Source of the DNA: JADGQM01 sp964441945
GTDB lineage: Bacteria; Desulfobacterota; Syntrophobacteria; Syntrophobacterales; Syntrophobacteraceae
NCBI GenBank assembly: GCA_964441945.1
Contig: CAYTWB010000084.1
Location: 1 to 15,508, forward strand
DNA length: 15,508 bases
Direction of reading: 5' to 3'
The notes below the pieces were generated by a model. It worked only from the letters and a program-made list of their open reading frames with translations, did not search any database and was not told the origin of the DNA. This document shows, one piece after another, positions 1 through 8,684 of this stretch. The position numbers were made by a program, and so were the translations under genes. The stretch's first letter is position 1. Every line of letters starts with the position of its first letter.

Positions 1-112
1 GTCAGCGTAACGGTCCGTTAAAAGCATCATAGATATCCAACTCCTTCGCTGTGTGAGAGAATTGGAGTGGATATAAAGCAGTAGCTGATCTTTGGCTACA
101 ACCTTCTTGGTT

Positions 113-125
113 CCGGCTTTGCCGG
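113..125. repeat. Short GC-rich palindrome in 5' non-coding region
   Basis: A 5-bp perfect stem (113-117 with 121-125, CCGGC/GCCGG) around a TTT loop. It is the first of three palindromes within about 110 bp and is not followed by a T run, so it is more likely part of a REP-like cluster than a terminator. Confidence 0.35.
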
Positions 126-151
126 GTTAGGTACGCTAACGCACATCATCA

Positions 152-173
152 CCCCCGCATGTTTTAGCGGGGG
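152..173. repeat. Palindromic element, 7-bp stem (REP-like)
   Basis: CCCCCGC at 152-158 pairs perfectly with GCGGGGG at 167-173 around an 8-nt loop. It is followed by GTCCAGGGGTT, with no uridine tract immediately after the stem on the plus strand. It lies 23 bp before a second, typical dispersed palindrome, so the two probably form one repeat cluster. A role as terminator of an upstream gene outside the window cannot be excluded. Confidence 0.45.
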
Positions 174-192
174 TCCAGGGGTTAAAAAGAAT

Positions 193-225
193 CTGGATTC
201 CCGCCAGAAGCATGCGGGAATGACG
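193..225. repeat. Dispersed REP-like palindrome (ATTCCCGC...GCGGGAAT type)
   Basis: ATTCCCGC at 197-204 pairs perfectly with GCGGGAAT at 214-221, flanked by CTGG on the left and GACG on the right. This is the layout of a short repeat scattered in intergenic regions of many proteobacterial genomes, recognisable because its spurious translation contains VIPAKAGIQ-like strings. A degenerate half copy (CCGGAATGACGG) lies at about 303-314. These elements explain the long minus-strand open frame at 136-402, which I do not accept as a gene. Confidence 0.6.
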
Positions 226-599
226 TTCGGGAGCCTTGTCGGTTTTGTATAAGCACACAGTATCACCCGAAAAATCCTTTAATTGATGCACATGGGCTTT
301 TGCCGGAATGACGGTCAGCGGTCTTTGTGCCATTTTGAGATAGTCTTTAAAAGGCGCTTGACAAAACCCTGTTCTTTTGGCTTCTTGATTCGGCGCTCGC
401 ATAATACTCCAATCCCCAAATCGGCCGGGTCAGGTTGTTCCCGAATCGGCTAAGTGGAGTCATAGCGAAGCTGAGGCGCCTATTGTGAGATCTTCAGTGC
501 ACGGATGATCGAGGAATTCCTGTTGGTAACCATCCGTTTGTTCTCTGATCTCGTACTCGAAATTCAGGAACCAACAATGGACCTGAGAGGTATCAAGGA
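226..599. other. Gene-free upstream region
   Basis: No open frame here resembles a protein. The stretch holds a half REP element near 303-314, a candidate promoter at 377-405 and an 8-bp palindrome AGGCGCCT near 474-481. Nothing else is recognisable. It probably serves as the 5' regulatory region of the following operon. Confidence 0.5.
377..405 (+). promoter_or_regulatory. Candidate sigma70-type promoter for the 600-9821 gene run
   Basis: TTGGCT at 377-382 (4 of 6 match to TTGACA) and CATAAT at 400-405 (5 of 6 match to TATAAT) are separated by 17 nt. A separate TTGACA at 358-363 has no good partner 16-18 nt downstream. The site would leave a 5' leader of nearly 190 nt. Support is from pattern match only. 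Confidence 0.25.
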
Positions 600-1634
600 A
601 TGGAGCGAACGTTTAGATCCCTGAAGCACCATGGCGCTCTCGGCATCGCGAGCATGCCTGGACCGGCCGAAATCCTTTGTGCGGCCATCTTGCTGGCCCT
701 CGTTGTCCTTAACGGGGCGGCTTTTGCTGCAGGTCCTTCCCCCGCCGAGCAGAATCCGTCCAACACGGGGATTGCTGCACCCACCGACCCGAACATTGCT
801 CCGAAAGCAACTGTTCCTGAGAAAGTGGCTGCGGAACCGGACAAATCAACAAAGCAGTCCCTTGCCGACAAGATAGCCCCTCCGCATGATTCGGTAGAGA
901 AGTTCGTTCAATTCATGACTGAACAGAGAAAAGAGGACCCTAGTTTTCTCGAACAACGATACAACCGCTACCTGGCAGTGGTTGAGAACAAAGACCTGTG
1001 GCGTGAGAAAGAGACCCGGGCCTTCCTGCTGACCCCCAGAGAGAAGTTCTGCCGGAAGTGGAACCTTAAGCGGGCCTATGATCATGCCTTTCTGGATATC
1101 AAGTATGGCGTGACCATTTCCGGGCCTCACCTGGTTAGCAGGATGACCTCCTCTCTTGATGTTCAGCCCGGCGAAAAAGTGCTGGAAATCGGCACCGGGT
1201 CCGGATATCAATCCGCCGTGATTTCATACCTTACAGACCAGGTCTTTACCATTGAGATCATAGAGAAACTCGCGGAAGAGACGGACAAGCTCTACAAGGA
1301 CCTTGGGGCCTCTGGATATCCCGAGTACAACAATATCAAGCGGAAGGCAGACGACGGCTACTATGGTTGGGAAGAGTATGCCCCCTTCGACAAAATAATC
1401 GTCACCTGCGGCATCGACCATATCCCTCCACCGCTACTCAAGCAGCTGAAAGTCGGCGGCGCCATGGTCATTCCCGTTGGTCCTCCGGGTGCTCAAATCG
1501 TCATGAGAGTGACCAAGAATCAGGACCAGGACGGCAATGTCGTGATCGCACGTGAGGACATCTACCACGGCCAGAAAAAGGTACCGTTTGTTCCTTTCAC
1601 CAAGAAGGGAGGCGGGACCCACTTCAACAAATGA
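600..1634 (+). CDS. Exported protein-L-isoaspartate O-methyltransferase-like protein
   Basis: 344 residues with a class I SAM-dependent methyltransferase fold of the PCMT family, which methylates isoaspartyl residues in damaged proteins. The family signature VLEIGTGSGYQSAVI lies at about 194-208, the acidic ribose-binding residue is E219, and a D-D-G follows at 251-253. The PCMT domain covers about 115-338. Unusually, residues 25-44 are a hydrophobic segment ending in AFA-AG, which looks like a signal peptide or membrane anchor, followed by a Pro/Ala-rich low-complexity stretch (45-95). Cytosolic Pcm proteins are about 210 residues and lack both. The ATG at 600 has a GAGAGG ribosome site 9 nt upstream. 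The stop overlaps the next start (ATGA). Methyltransferase assignment is firm; export and substrate are inference. Confidence 0.88.
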   Translation: MERTFRSLKHHGALGIASMPGPAEILCAAILLALVVLNGAAFAAGPSPAEQNPSNTGIAAPTDPNIAPKATVPEKVAAEPDKSTKQSLADKIAPPHDSVEKFVQFMTEQRKEDPSFLEQRYNRYLAVVENKDLWREKETRAFLLTPREKFCRKWNLKRAYDHAFLDIKYGVTISGPHLVSRMTSSLDVQPGEKVLEIGTGSGYQSAVISYLTDQVFTIEIIEKLAEETDKLYKDLGASGYPEYNNIKRKADDGYYGWEEYAPFDKIIVTCGIDHIPPPLLKQLKVGGAMVIPVGPPGAQIVMRVTKNQDQDGNVVIAREDIYHGQKKVPFVPFTKKGGGTHFNK

Positions 1635-4159
1635 TGACGCCAGCTGGTCCCGGACAACGGGATTCCATTCCGGTCACAGCCTATCTCGCTGTTGCTTTTG
1701 TATCAGGGGCGATCCTCGCCTACGAACTGTTCATCATGCGCGTGTTCGCAATCGGCGGCTGGTCTCACTTCGGTTCCACTGTCATCAGCATTGCCATGTT
1801 CGGGTTCGGGGTTTTCAGCACCGCTCTGTGCATTTGGAAGCGGTTTTTTGCCAAGACACTGATATCCTGGATCAATCTCTCTCTGGTGCTGCTGGGGCCG
1901 GCCATGCTGGCCGTCAACTCGCTGGCACAGGAGATCCCTTTCAACCCGATTTTTCTGGTCTCGGACCCGAGCCAGAAGTTTTATCTTGCCTACTATTTCC
2001 TTCTTTACTTTGTTCCTTTTATCCTGGGGGCAATGTTCCTGGGCCTGTTCTTTCTATTGGCTCAGGCCAATTTCGGGAAAGCCTACTTCGCCAACATGAC
2101 GGGTTCCGGACTGGGGAGTCTGACCCTGTTTGCCGCCATGTACTGCTTCCTTCCGGAATATCTGTTCCTTGTTCCGGTCACCCTGTGGTTTGTTGGGGCC
2201 GCCTTCTGGTTTTACAGCCAACGCCAGGCAACCCTCATTCCCGCTCTGGTTGCAGCGCTTGGCTTGACCCTGATCATCGGCTGGCAGTTCAACCAGATCA
2301 GCGTTTCGCCTTATAAGGGAGTCAGCTATGCCAGGAACTTCCCCGATTCCGAGAGGGTCTACGAGGCGGCGAGTCCATTCGGCTATCTCGAAGTCTATTC
2401 GAGCTCCTACTTCCATTTTGCCCCGGGGTTGAGTGATGCCGCCACGTTCTATCTCGACAAGATGCCTGAAAACGCCTACCTCGGGATGTATATCGACGGC
2501 GACGGTCCCATCGGGATCATGAAGAACCTGGCGGAAGACGAGAAGGAGTACGCCAAGTTCCTTCCGCTTTCTATGCCCTACCTGCTAAAACCTCACCCTG
2601 ATGTGCTCGTCATCCAGTTCGGTGGAGGAATCTCCACCAACATGGCGCTCACGCTGGGGGCTGATCATGTTACCGTGGCCGAAGGCAACCCAATGATTAT
2701 CGATGCGCTGAAGGACAGGCATTTCATCGCCGACTTCACCGGCAAGATACTCCAAAACCCAAAAATCAATCTCATTCCCAGCGATGGAAGGGTCTATGTA
2801 AGGGAGGCCGAAAAACAGTTCGATATCATCGACCTGAGTCTCGCTGATTCCACCGGGCTCTCCATGCCGGGCGGCTCCTCAATTCACGAGAAGTTTACCT
2901 ACACCAGGGAGACCTTCCTTGCCGCCATACGCGCTTTGGCAAAGAACGGCATCCTCTCGGTTACCGTCTGGAACAAGGAGGACCCTCCGAAGTCCACGAT
3001 GAAGCTCATGACCACCCTTGTCACCGCTGCTCTCGATGCTGGCTCGCAAGATATCTCCAGGAATTTCTTCATCGCTCACACCTACCTTTCTACATTCTCC
3101 GTACTTTATAAGGAGGGCGGCTTCTCGGACGAAGAGGTTCAAACGCTTCTCAAATACTGCAAGCGGACGAGCTTTGAAGTCGTTTATTCTCCAGGTCAGC
3201 AAACACCCGTTGGAGACCTCGATAAGGTTTTTGAAGCCTACCGGGACCTCTACTCCGGACCTCAAAGGGAGGACTCCCCTGAAACCGGGGTTGACATGTC
3301 CATGGGATATCTCTACCGCCTTGTAGCCGGCTGCTTGATTGCGGGTGATCTGCAGAAAGTTGAGCAGGGCTATGTCTTTTGCGGTGAACCGCTCACAAAC
3401 GAACGCCCCTATTTTGCGGGCTACTTGAGAATCCCCGACATTCCCAAGTTTATGGATAAACTAGAGGCCATCTCCGATGAATGGGGCTATCTGCTTCTGT
3501 GGGCGACCCTGTTCCTTTCGGTTGTCTTCGGTCTTGTGCTCATGCTGCTTCCAATGATTTTCGGATGGCAGGCGTTTTTCCAGCGCCATCGGGGCAAACC
3601 GGGAGTCATCGTCTATTTTCTCTGCCTGGGCGTTGGTTATATCTTCGTCGAAATCGCAATGATCAGCAAATACATCCTCTGCTTGGGAAATGCCACGGTA
3701 TCGGTGGCCATACTGGTGACCGGAATGCTCCTCTTTTCCGGTCTGGGCAGCTATCTCTCCGCCCGGTTTGTGCCGGCTGCGCGGCGGACGATTATTGTTG
3801 TCTGTTCATCCATCACTCTGCTTCTGTTGTTTTATGCCTCCTATCTGGATCGCATTTTGGGCATGGTCGGGTTGTGGCCCTATGGGGCCAAGATTGTCTT
3901 TTGCCTGCTCCTGCTGTTTCCTCTGGCACTCCTGATGGGGTTCCCCTTCGCCATCGGTATGTCCACTCTCTCAAGGCTGAGAAAGGAACACTTCTTTGTC
4001 TGGGCGTGGGGCATCAATGGATCGTTTTCTGTCGTCGGTTCCGTACTGGTGCCGATCATCTCGGTCAGTCTGGGAATCTCCACCGTGATCGTGATGGCTG
4101 CAATCATCTATCTCACTGCCTTACCCTCCTTTTTCAATCTACAGCTTCCCGATTCCTAG
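1631..4159 (+). CDS. Multi-pass membrane protein with central spermidine-synthase-like domain
   Basis: 842 residues. About seven hydrophobic segments occupy residues 13-220, a soluble spermidine-synthase-like Rossmann domain lies at about 315-600, and about six to seven more membrane segments fill 615-838. The SAM-type glycine loop GGGIST is at 331-336, followed by VAEGNP. In true aminopropyltransferases a D-S/T-S/T-D-P motif carries the catalytic aspartate; here the matching stretch (401-409, around DLSLADSTG) has Ser403 at the first Asp position and keeps Asp406, so classic spermidine synthesis is doubtful. The C-terminal motif FLCLGVGYIFVEIA and LLFSGLGS is typical of membrane-fused spermidine-synthase-like proteins. 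The start overlaps the previous stop by 4 nt, implying translational coupling. Substrate unknown. Confidence 0.85.
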   Translation: MMTPAGPGQRDSIPVTAYLAVAFVSGAILAYELFIMRVFAIGGWSHFGSTVISIAMFGFGVFSTALCIWKRFFAKTLISWINLSLVLLGPAMLAVNSLAQEIPFNPIFLVSDPSQKFYLAYYFLLYFVPFILGAMFLGLFFLLAQANFGKAYFANMTGSGLGSLTLFAAMYCFLPEYLFLVPVTLWFVGAAFWFYSQRQATLIPALVAALGLTLIIGWQFNQISVSPYKGVSYARNFPDSERVYEAASPFGYLEVYSSSYFHFAPGLSDAATFYLDKMPENAYLGMYIDGDGPIGIMKNLAEDEKEYAKFLPLSMPYLLKPHPDVLVIQFGGGISTNMALTLGADHVTVAEGNPMIIDALKDRHFIADFTGKILQNPKINLIPSDGRVYVREAEKQFDIIDLSLADSTGLSMPGGSSIHEKFTYTRETFLAAIRALAKNGILSVTVWNKEDPPKSTMKLMTTLVTAALDAGSQDISRNFFIAHTYLSTFSVLYKEGGFSDEEVQTLLKYCKRTSFEVVYSPGQQTPVGDLDKVFEAYRDLYSGPQREDSPETGVDMSMGYLYRLVAGCLIAGDLQKVEQGYVFCGEPLTNERPYFAGYLRIPDIPKFMDKLEAISDEWGYLLLWATLFLSVVFGLVLMLLPMIFGWQAFFQRHRGKPGVIVYFLCLGVGYIFVEIAMISKYILCLGNATVSVAILVTGMLLFSGLGSYLSARFVPAARRTIIVVCSSITLLLLFYASYLDRILGMVGLWPYGAKIVFCLLLLFPLALLMGFPFAIGMSTLSRLRKEHFFVWAWGINGSFSVVGSVLVPIISVSLGISTVIVMAAIIYLTALPSFFNLQLPDS

Positions 4160-4180
4160 ACTCCTGGTGGTGAGCGGCTC

Positions 4181-5353
4181 TTGGCAGTAAGTCAAGTGTA
4201 CAAATCATACCTTATGGGATTGAATCAACTTGTGATCATGGCTTTTCTTTTCGTGACCATCGGTCTTTGCGCTGAACTGGCCGCTCCGGAGGAGGCAAGG
4301 GCAGGTCCCCCGAAAGAGAAGCAAATTCCGCAGGTTTCCCGGAGCGTTCCATCCAGGCCGGCAAATGCCGGCAAGCCGCAACCGGCAAAGAAAAGTCCGG
4401 CCCGGAGTTACAAAGCTCCCATCGACGGCTCGGCTGCCGGCACGAAGCGCCAAACCAAACCCAAGGCTTCCGGGAAGCCTGCGGGTGCTCCCACCGTCAA
4501 GTATCACGGGACCTTTGTCGAGAACCTGAAATCGACTCCTTTCCCTTACACGGGCAAGAACATCGCCCCCCATTTCTTTGATGTCGTCGATCCCAAAACG
4601 GGCGAGCGATTTCGTACAACCCGCACCCTCGAACGGTTGTCAGAAAAAGACCACTACCGGGACAACAGCGTTCTTTTCCACGTTCCCGACCGGTTCGACA
4701 TCAGGAAACCCTTTACCTATGTCGTCTTCTTCCATGGCAACCGGACCGAGGTCCGCCAGTTTCAAAAGGATTATCGACTCGATGAACAGATGAACAAGTC
4801 CATGAAGAATGCGATCCTTATTCTGCCGCAACTCGCCAGGAACGCCTCGGATTCCAGCCCCGGCAGGTTCGCGGTGAAGAACGTGTTCAGGTCCTTCATG
4901 TCGGAAGTCGCCCAGGTACTCACATCGAAGTTCGGCAAAAACTATCAGAAGCGGTTTGAACAGGCCCCGATCGTCCTTGTCGCCTTCAGTGGCGGGTACA
5001 AGCCCCTTGCCTGCACTCTCGACCGCGGGGGAGTCGGCTCGAGGATAATAGGGGTGTTTCTCATGGATGCACTGTATGAAGACCTCTACATTTTCGGAAA
5101 ATGGATCCTGAGGAATCCCTGTGGTGGGTTCTTCATCAACCTCTTTACCGAAGAGTCTGCGTGCGAAGAGAAGACTCGACTCCTGGCTCAATTCCTTCGT
5201 GACCACCATCTTCCGTATACGGAAGAGTGGCCTAAAGGTGTGAAGAAAAGGCAGATCTGTCTCGTCAGGAGCTCTGTTGATCACATGCAGATACCGATTG
5301 CCGGACCGCCTCAAGAGCCGCTCGCAAAGCTGCTGCAGAATCTCAGGATTTGA
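4181..5353 (+). CDS. Exported alpha/beta-hydrolase-like protein
   Basis: 390 residues from a TTG start; an in-frame ATG at 4214 (MGLNQLV) gives 379 residues and fits the signal peptide better, but neither has a strong ribosome site, so the start is uncertain. A hydrophobic segment (about 15-31) with AEARAG after it is a likely signal peptide. Residues 40-105 are Lys/Pro/Ala-rich linker. The rest looks like an alpha/beta hydrolase: FFHGN (183-187) resembles an oxyanion-hole HG turn, VAFSGG (267-272) a nucleophile elbow with Ser270, LMDALY a candidate acid Asp296, and SVDHM a candidate His368. The elbow is A-F-S-G-G rather than strict G-x-S-x-G. It sits 21 nt after the spermidine-synthase-like gene and 70 nt before the RND gene. 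The enzyme's substrate is not predictable. Confidence 0.7.
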   Translation: MAVSQVYKSYLMGLNQLVIMAFLFVTIGLCAELAAPEEARAGPPKEKQIPQVSRSVPSRPANAGKPQPAKKSPARSYKAPIDGSAAGTKRQTKPKASGKPAGAPTVKYHGTFVENLKSTPFPYTGKNIAPHFFDVVDPKTGERFRTTRTLERLSEKDHYRDNSVLFHVPDRFDIRKPFTYVVFFHGNRTEVRQFQKDYRLDEQMNKSMKNAILILPQLARNASDSSPGRFAVKNVFRSFMSEVAQVLTSKFGKNYQKRFEQAPIVLVAFSGGYKPLACTLDRGGVGSRIIGVFLMDALYEDLYIFGKWILRNPCGGFFINLFTEESACEEKTRLLAQFLRDHHLPYTEEWPKGVKKRQICLVRSSVDHMQIPIAGPPQEPLAKLLQNLRI

Positions 5354-5423
5354 CGGTCTGGACGCAAGCCGTCGGCGATGCCCTCGACCCGGATCTGTCA
5401 GGGGCAAAGTGAATGGATGGAGT

Positions 5424-8400
5424 ATGTGGATCGTTTATCTGGCTCTCCGTAGACCCTACACTGTCGCCGTCATGGCGTTGCTCATTATGACTCTCGGGTT
5501 GCTCTCGGTGAGCCGCATGATTGTGGATATTTTCCCTGCGATCAGGATTCCGGTGGTGCTGGTGGTATGGAATTATCCGGGGCTTACGCCCGAGGACATG
5601 GAGCGACGTGTAGTGCTGCTCTGTGAGCGAGCCTATTCAACAACCGTCAACGGCATCGAGCGAATCGAATCCCAGTCCATCCCCGGCATCGGACTGTTGA
5701 AGCTCTATTTTCAACAGGGGGCTGACATAGGCTCGGCCATCGCCGAAATCACCGCCACTTCCAACACTGTGATGCGAACCATGCCGCCCGGCATTCAGCC
5801 TCCCAACATCATTCAATTCGATGCATCCAGTGTGCCGGTTGCGCAACTCACCCTTACCAGCGACAAGCTCTCCGAACAAGAAATGTACGATTACGGGCTT
5901 TATTTCGTTCGCGTGAGGCTTTTCACCATCCCGGGGCTCTCCACACCCGCTCCATTCGGGGGCAAGATCCGGCAGATCATGATTGATGTAGACCCGGATG
6001 CTCTGCAGGCCAGAGGCCTGTCGCCCGCCGATGTGGTGAGTGCTCTGCAGTCTTCAAATGTCATTGTTCCTGCCGGGACGGCCCGAATTGGTAAGCTCGA
6101 ATACAATGTGACCACGAACTCCAGCCCGAAACTGGTGGAAGAGTTTGAAAAGATCCCCCTGAAGGTGGTTGGCAATGCCGTGGTGCACATGGGTGACGTT
6201 GCCAGGGTGGCGGACAGCTACGCGGAGCAGACCAACATAGTACGGGTAAACGGCAGACGCGCTACATACCTTGCCATCCTGAGGCATGCCGAGGCCTCCA
6301 CGCTGGCTGTGGTGGATTCTACCCGAGAGGTGCTGCCGCTGATCCGCGAAGTGGCGCCCGAGGGTCTGGAGATAAAGATAGACTTTGATCAGTCCCTTTT
6401 TGTCCGTGCTGCCATCGAAGGGGTAGTGCGAGAGGCGGTCCTTGCGTCCATTCTGGTTTCCCTGATGATTCTGGTTTTTCTGGGCAGCTGGCAGAGCATG
6501 GTCATTGTCTGCATCTCCATCCCGCTGGCTATCCTCTCTTCGATAATCGTACTGAACCTGGCCGGCCAGAGCATAAATATCATGACGCTTGGAGGTCTGG
6601 CCCTGGCTATCGGTATGCTGGTGGATGACGCCACGGTTGAAGTGGAGAATATTCATCGCAATCGCTCCATGGGCAAACCGTTGACGGTGGCGATTCTGGA
6701 TGGTGCCCATCAAATTGCAGTGCCGGCGATCGTTTCCACGCTGGCTATTTGCATCGTTTTCTTTCCCGTGGTGCTGCTCTACGGGCCGGCAAAATTCCTT
6801 TTCACCCCTTTGGCGCTGGCAGTGGTGAGTGCCATGCTCGCTTCCTACCTCCTCTCCCGCACCCTCGTCCCCACCATGGCGCGGATGCTCATGGCCGGAA
6901 GAGAAGTTGCCGCCAATGCGGATGCTCCCGGAAGAGGGCTTTCCGGATGGGTACAACATCTGAATGAAAAGCGTGAGATGGGCTTTGAGAGGCTGCGGCA
7001 GGGATACGGCCGTTTTCTGGAGACCACTCTCGGCCATCGGACATTTACGCTCATTGCGGCCGGTCTGGTGGTCCTGGTCAGCCTGGGACTGGTCCTGGTG
7101 ATCGGGACGGACTTCTTCCCTAACGTCGATGCCGGGATGATGAAGCTGCAATTTCGAGCGCCTTCCGGAACCCGAATCGAGGAGACGGAGCGCATGGTGA
7201 CAAAAATCGAGAGGCATATCCGTGAGGTCATCCCCTCCGAAGAGCTCGAAACCGTTAATAGCATGATTGGAGTGCCGGTCTTCTATAATCTCGCCTTTGT
7301 TCATACAGAAAATATCGGCGGCATGGATGCGGAGTTTCTCATCGCCCTGAAGAAAGAGCATCGTCCGACAAAGAAGTATATGAAGAATCTGCGAGAATAT
7401 TTGGCCAGGAAATTCCCTGGCGCGAGCTTCTATTTCCAGCCGGCAGACATTGTTACGCAGGTCCTCAACTTCGGCCAGTCCTCACCGATCAGCGTGCAAA
7501 TCGAAGGCAATGATTTGGAACATTCTTTTCGGTTTGCGAGTCGCCTTCAGAACGATCTGCGGGAAATCCCTGGCACCGCCGATGTTCACATCAACGAGGT
7601 GCTCGATTACCCGACTCTGCACGTGGATGTCGATCGCGCCCGGGCAGCCATGCTGGGTATGAGTCAACTCCAGGTGGCAAATACCCTGCTGACTTCGCTC
7701 TCATCGAGTGTGCTGGTTGCTCCGTCGTTCTTTCTGAATCCGGCCAATAACGTTAATTACAGTGTTGCCGTCCAAATCCCGATTGAACGCGTGGACTCCA
7801 TGGGAAGCCTTCTTTCTATCCCGGTAACCCCGATACAGACTGTACAGCTGCTTCAGGACGCAACTCCACCAAAGCCGAGCGATCTGCCGACTATCCCCGC
7901 CCAGACCGTCGGCAATATCGCTCATGCTTATCACCAGGTTAGCGCCGAGAATATCGACCATTACACGGTGCAGCGTGTTATCAAGGTGGAGGCCAATGTC
8001 GAAGACCGGGACCTCGGTTCAGTGGCGAAAGAAATAAAAGAAAGGATTGCCCGCCTGCAACCGCTGCCTCCCGGCACCCGAATCAATCTACGCGGGCAGA
8101 ACGAAGTCATGGAAGAATCGTTCCGCAGTCTCGGGTTCGGGCTGATCCTGGCGGTCCTTCTGGTCTATTTTCTGATGGTCATGCTGTTTCAGTCTTGGCT
8201 GGACCCGCTCATCATCATGATGGCGGTCCCCGGTGCCCTGACGGGAATTCTGTGGGTACTGGCGCTGACCGGCACCACCCTCAATGTGGAATCCCTGATG
8301 GGCTCGATCATGGCGATAGGGATCGCCACCGCGAACTCCATTTTGTTGGTGAACTTTGCCAATGATCTGCGCATGGAAAAGCAGCTTTCGGCCGTCGGTG

Positions 8401-8678
8401 CCGCCCTTGAGGCGGGCAAGACGCGATTGCGCCCGGTCATGATGACGGCCCTTGCCATGATCATCGGGATGCTCCCCATGGCAGTCGGTATGGGAGAAGG
8501 TGGGGAACAGAATGCACCGCTTGGGCGCGCGGTAATCGGTGGCTTGTTTCTGGCGACCCTTTTTACCCTTTTTGTGGTTCCGGTGATCTATTCTCTGCTG
8601 CGCCGGAAACTGCCTACCAAGGGCCTTCTCGAACAGCGTTTTGAAGCGGAAAGGCAAGGCCACACAGCTGTAGGATGA
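5424..8678 (+). CDS. RND-family efflux permease (inner membrane)
   Basis: About 1084 residues, the usual size for HAE1/AcrB-type pumps, with the expected order TM1, porter domain, TM2-6, second TM block, second porter domain, TM8-12. The ATG at 5424 starts MWIVYLALRRPYT, the normal N-terminus of this subfamily. A GTG at 5409 in the same frame has a better ribosome site (AGGGG, 4 nt away); the open frame runs back to 5277 but that part has no RND character. TM4 carries the paired proton-relay aspartates (D401, D402 in VDDATVEVENI). In TM10 the position of AcrB Lys940 is Ala970 (GIATANSILL), while the Arg and Thr equivalent to R971/T978 of AcrB are kept (R1001, T1008). It expels or transports a substrate by proton antiport together with the next gene product. 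Substrate unknown. Confidence 0.93.
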   Translation: MWIVYLALRRPYTVAVMALLIMTLGLLSVSRMIVDIFPAIRIPVVLVVWNYPGLTPEDMERRVVLLCERAYSTTVNGIERIESQSIPGIGLLKLYFQQGADIGSAIAEITATSNTVMRTMPPGIQPPNIIQFDASSVPVAQLTLTSDKLSEQEMYDYGLYFVRVRLFTIPGLSTPAPFGGKIRQIMIDVDPDALQARGLSPADVVSALQSSNVIVPAGTARIGKLEYNVTTNSSPKLVEEFEKIPLKVVGNAVVHMGDVARVADSYAEQTNIVRVNGRRATYLAILRHAEASTLAVVDSTREVLPLIREVAPEGLEIKIDFDQSLFVRAAIEGVVREAVLASILVSLMILVFLGSWQSMVIVCISIPLAILSSIIVLNLAGQSINIMTLGGLALAIGMLVDDATVEVENIHRNRSMGKPLTVAILDGAHQIAVPAIVSTLAICIVFFPVVLLYGPAKFLFTPLALAVVSAMLASYLLSRTLVPTMARMLMAGREVAANADAPGRGLSGWVQHLNEKREMGFERLRQGYGRFLETTLGHRTFTLIAAGLVVLVSLGLVLVIGTDFFPNVDAGMMKLQFRAPSGTRIEETERMVTKIERHIREVIPSEELETVNSMIGVPVFYNLAFVHTENIGGMDAEFLIALKKEHRPTKKYMKNLREYLARKFPGASFYFQPADIVTQVLNFGQSSPISVQIEGNDLEHSFRFASRLQNDLREIPGTADVHINEVLDYPTLHVDVDRARAAMLGMSQLQVANTLLTSLSSSVLVAPSFFLNPANNVNYSVAVQIPIERVDSMGSLLSIPVTPIQTVQLLQDATPPKPSDLPTIPAQTVGNIAHAYHQVSAENIDHYTVQRVIKVEANVEDRDLGSVAKEIKERIARLQPLPPGTRINLRGQNEVMEESFRSLGFGLILAVLLVYFLMVMLFQSWLDPLIIMMAVPGALTGILWVLALTGTTLNVESLMGSIMAIGIATANSILLVNFANDLRMEKQLSAVGAALEAGKTRLRPVMMTALAMIIGMLPMAVGMGEGGEQNAPLGRAVIGGLFLATLFTLFVVPVIYSLLRRKLPTKGLLEQRFEAERQGHTAVG

Positions 8679-8684
8679 GGCGAT

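Noticed and set aside
136..402. Minus-strand open frame of 88 codons
   Set aside because: Runs through REP-like palindromes; its translation has the VIPAKA-type strings of repeat-derived false ORFs and no domain or signal.
1552..2316. Plus-strand 254-codon frame
   Set aside because: Out-of-frame overlap with the PCMT-like and spermidine-synthase-like genes; Cys/His/Arg-rich shadow.
5277..5423. N-terminal extension of the RND permease frame
   Set aside because: Overlaps the hydrolase gene end and shows no RND sequence; normal family start is MWIVYLALRRP at 5424.
6054..7361. Minus-strand open frame of 435 codons
   Set aside because: Antisense shadow of the RND permease; low-complexity His/Gln/Arg composition.
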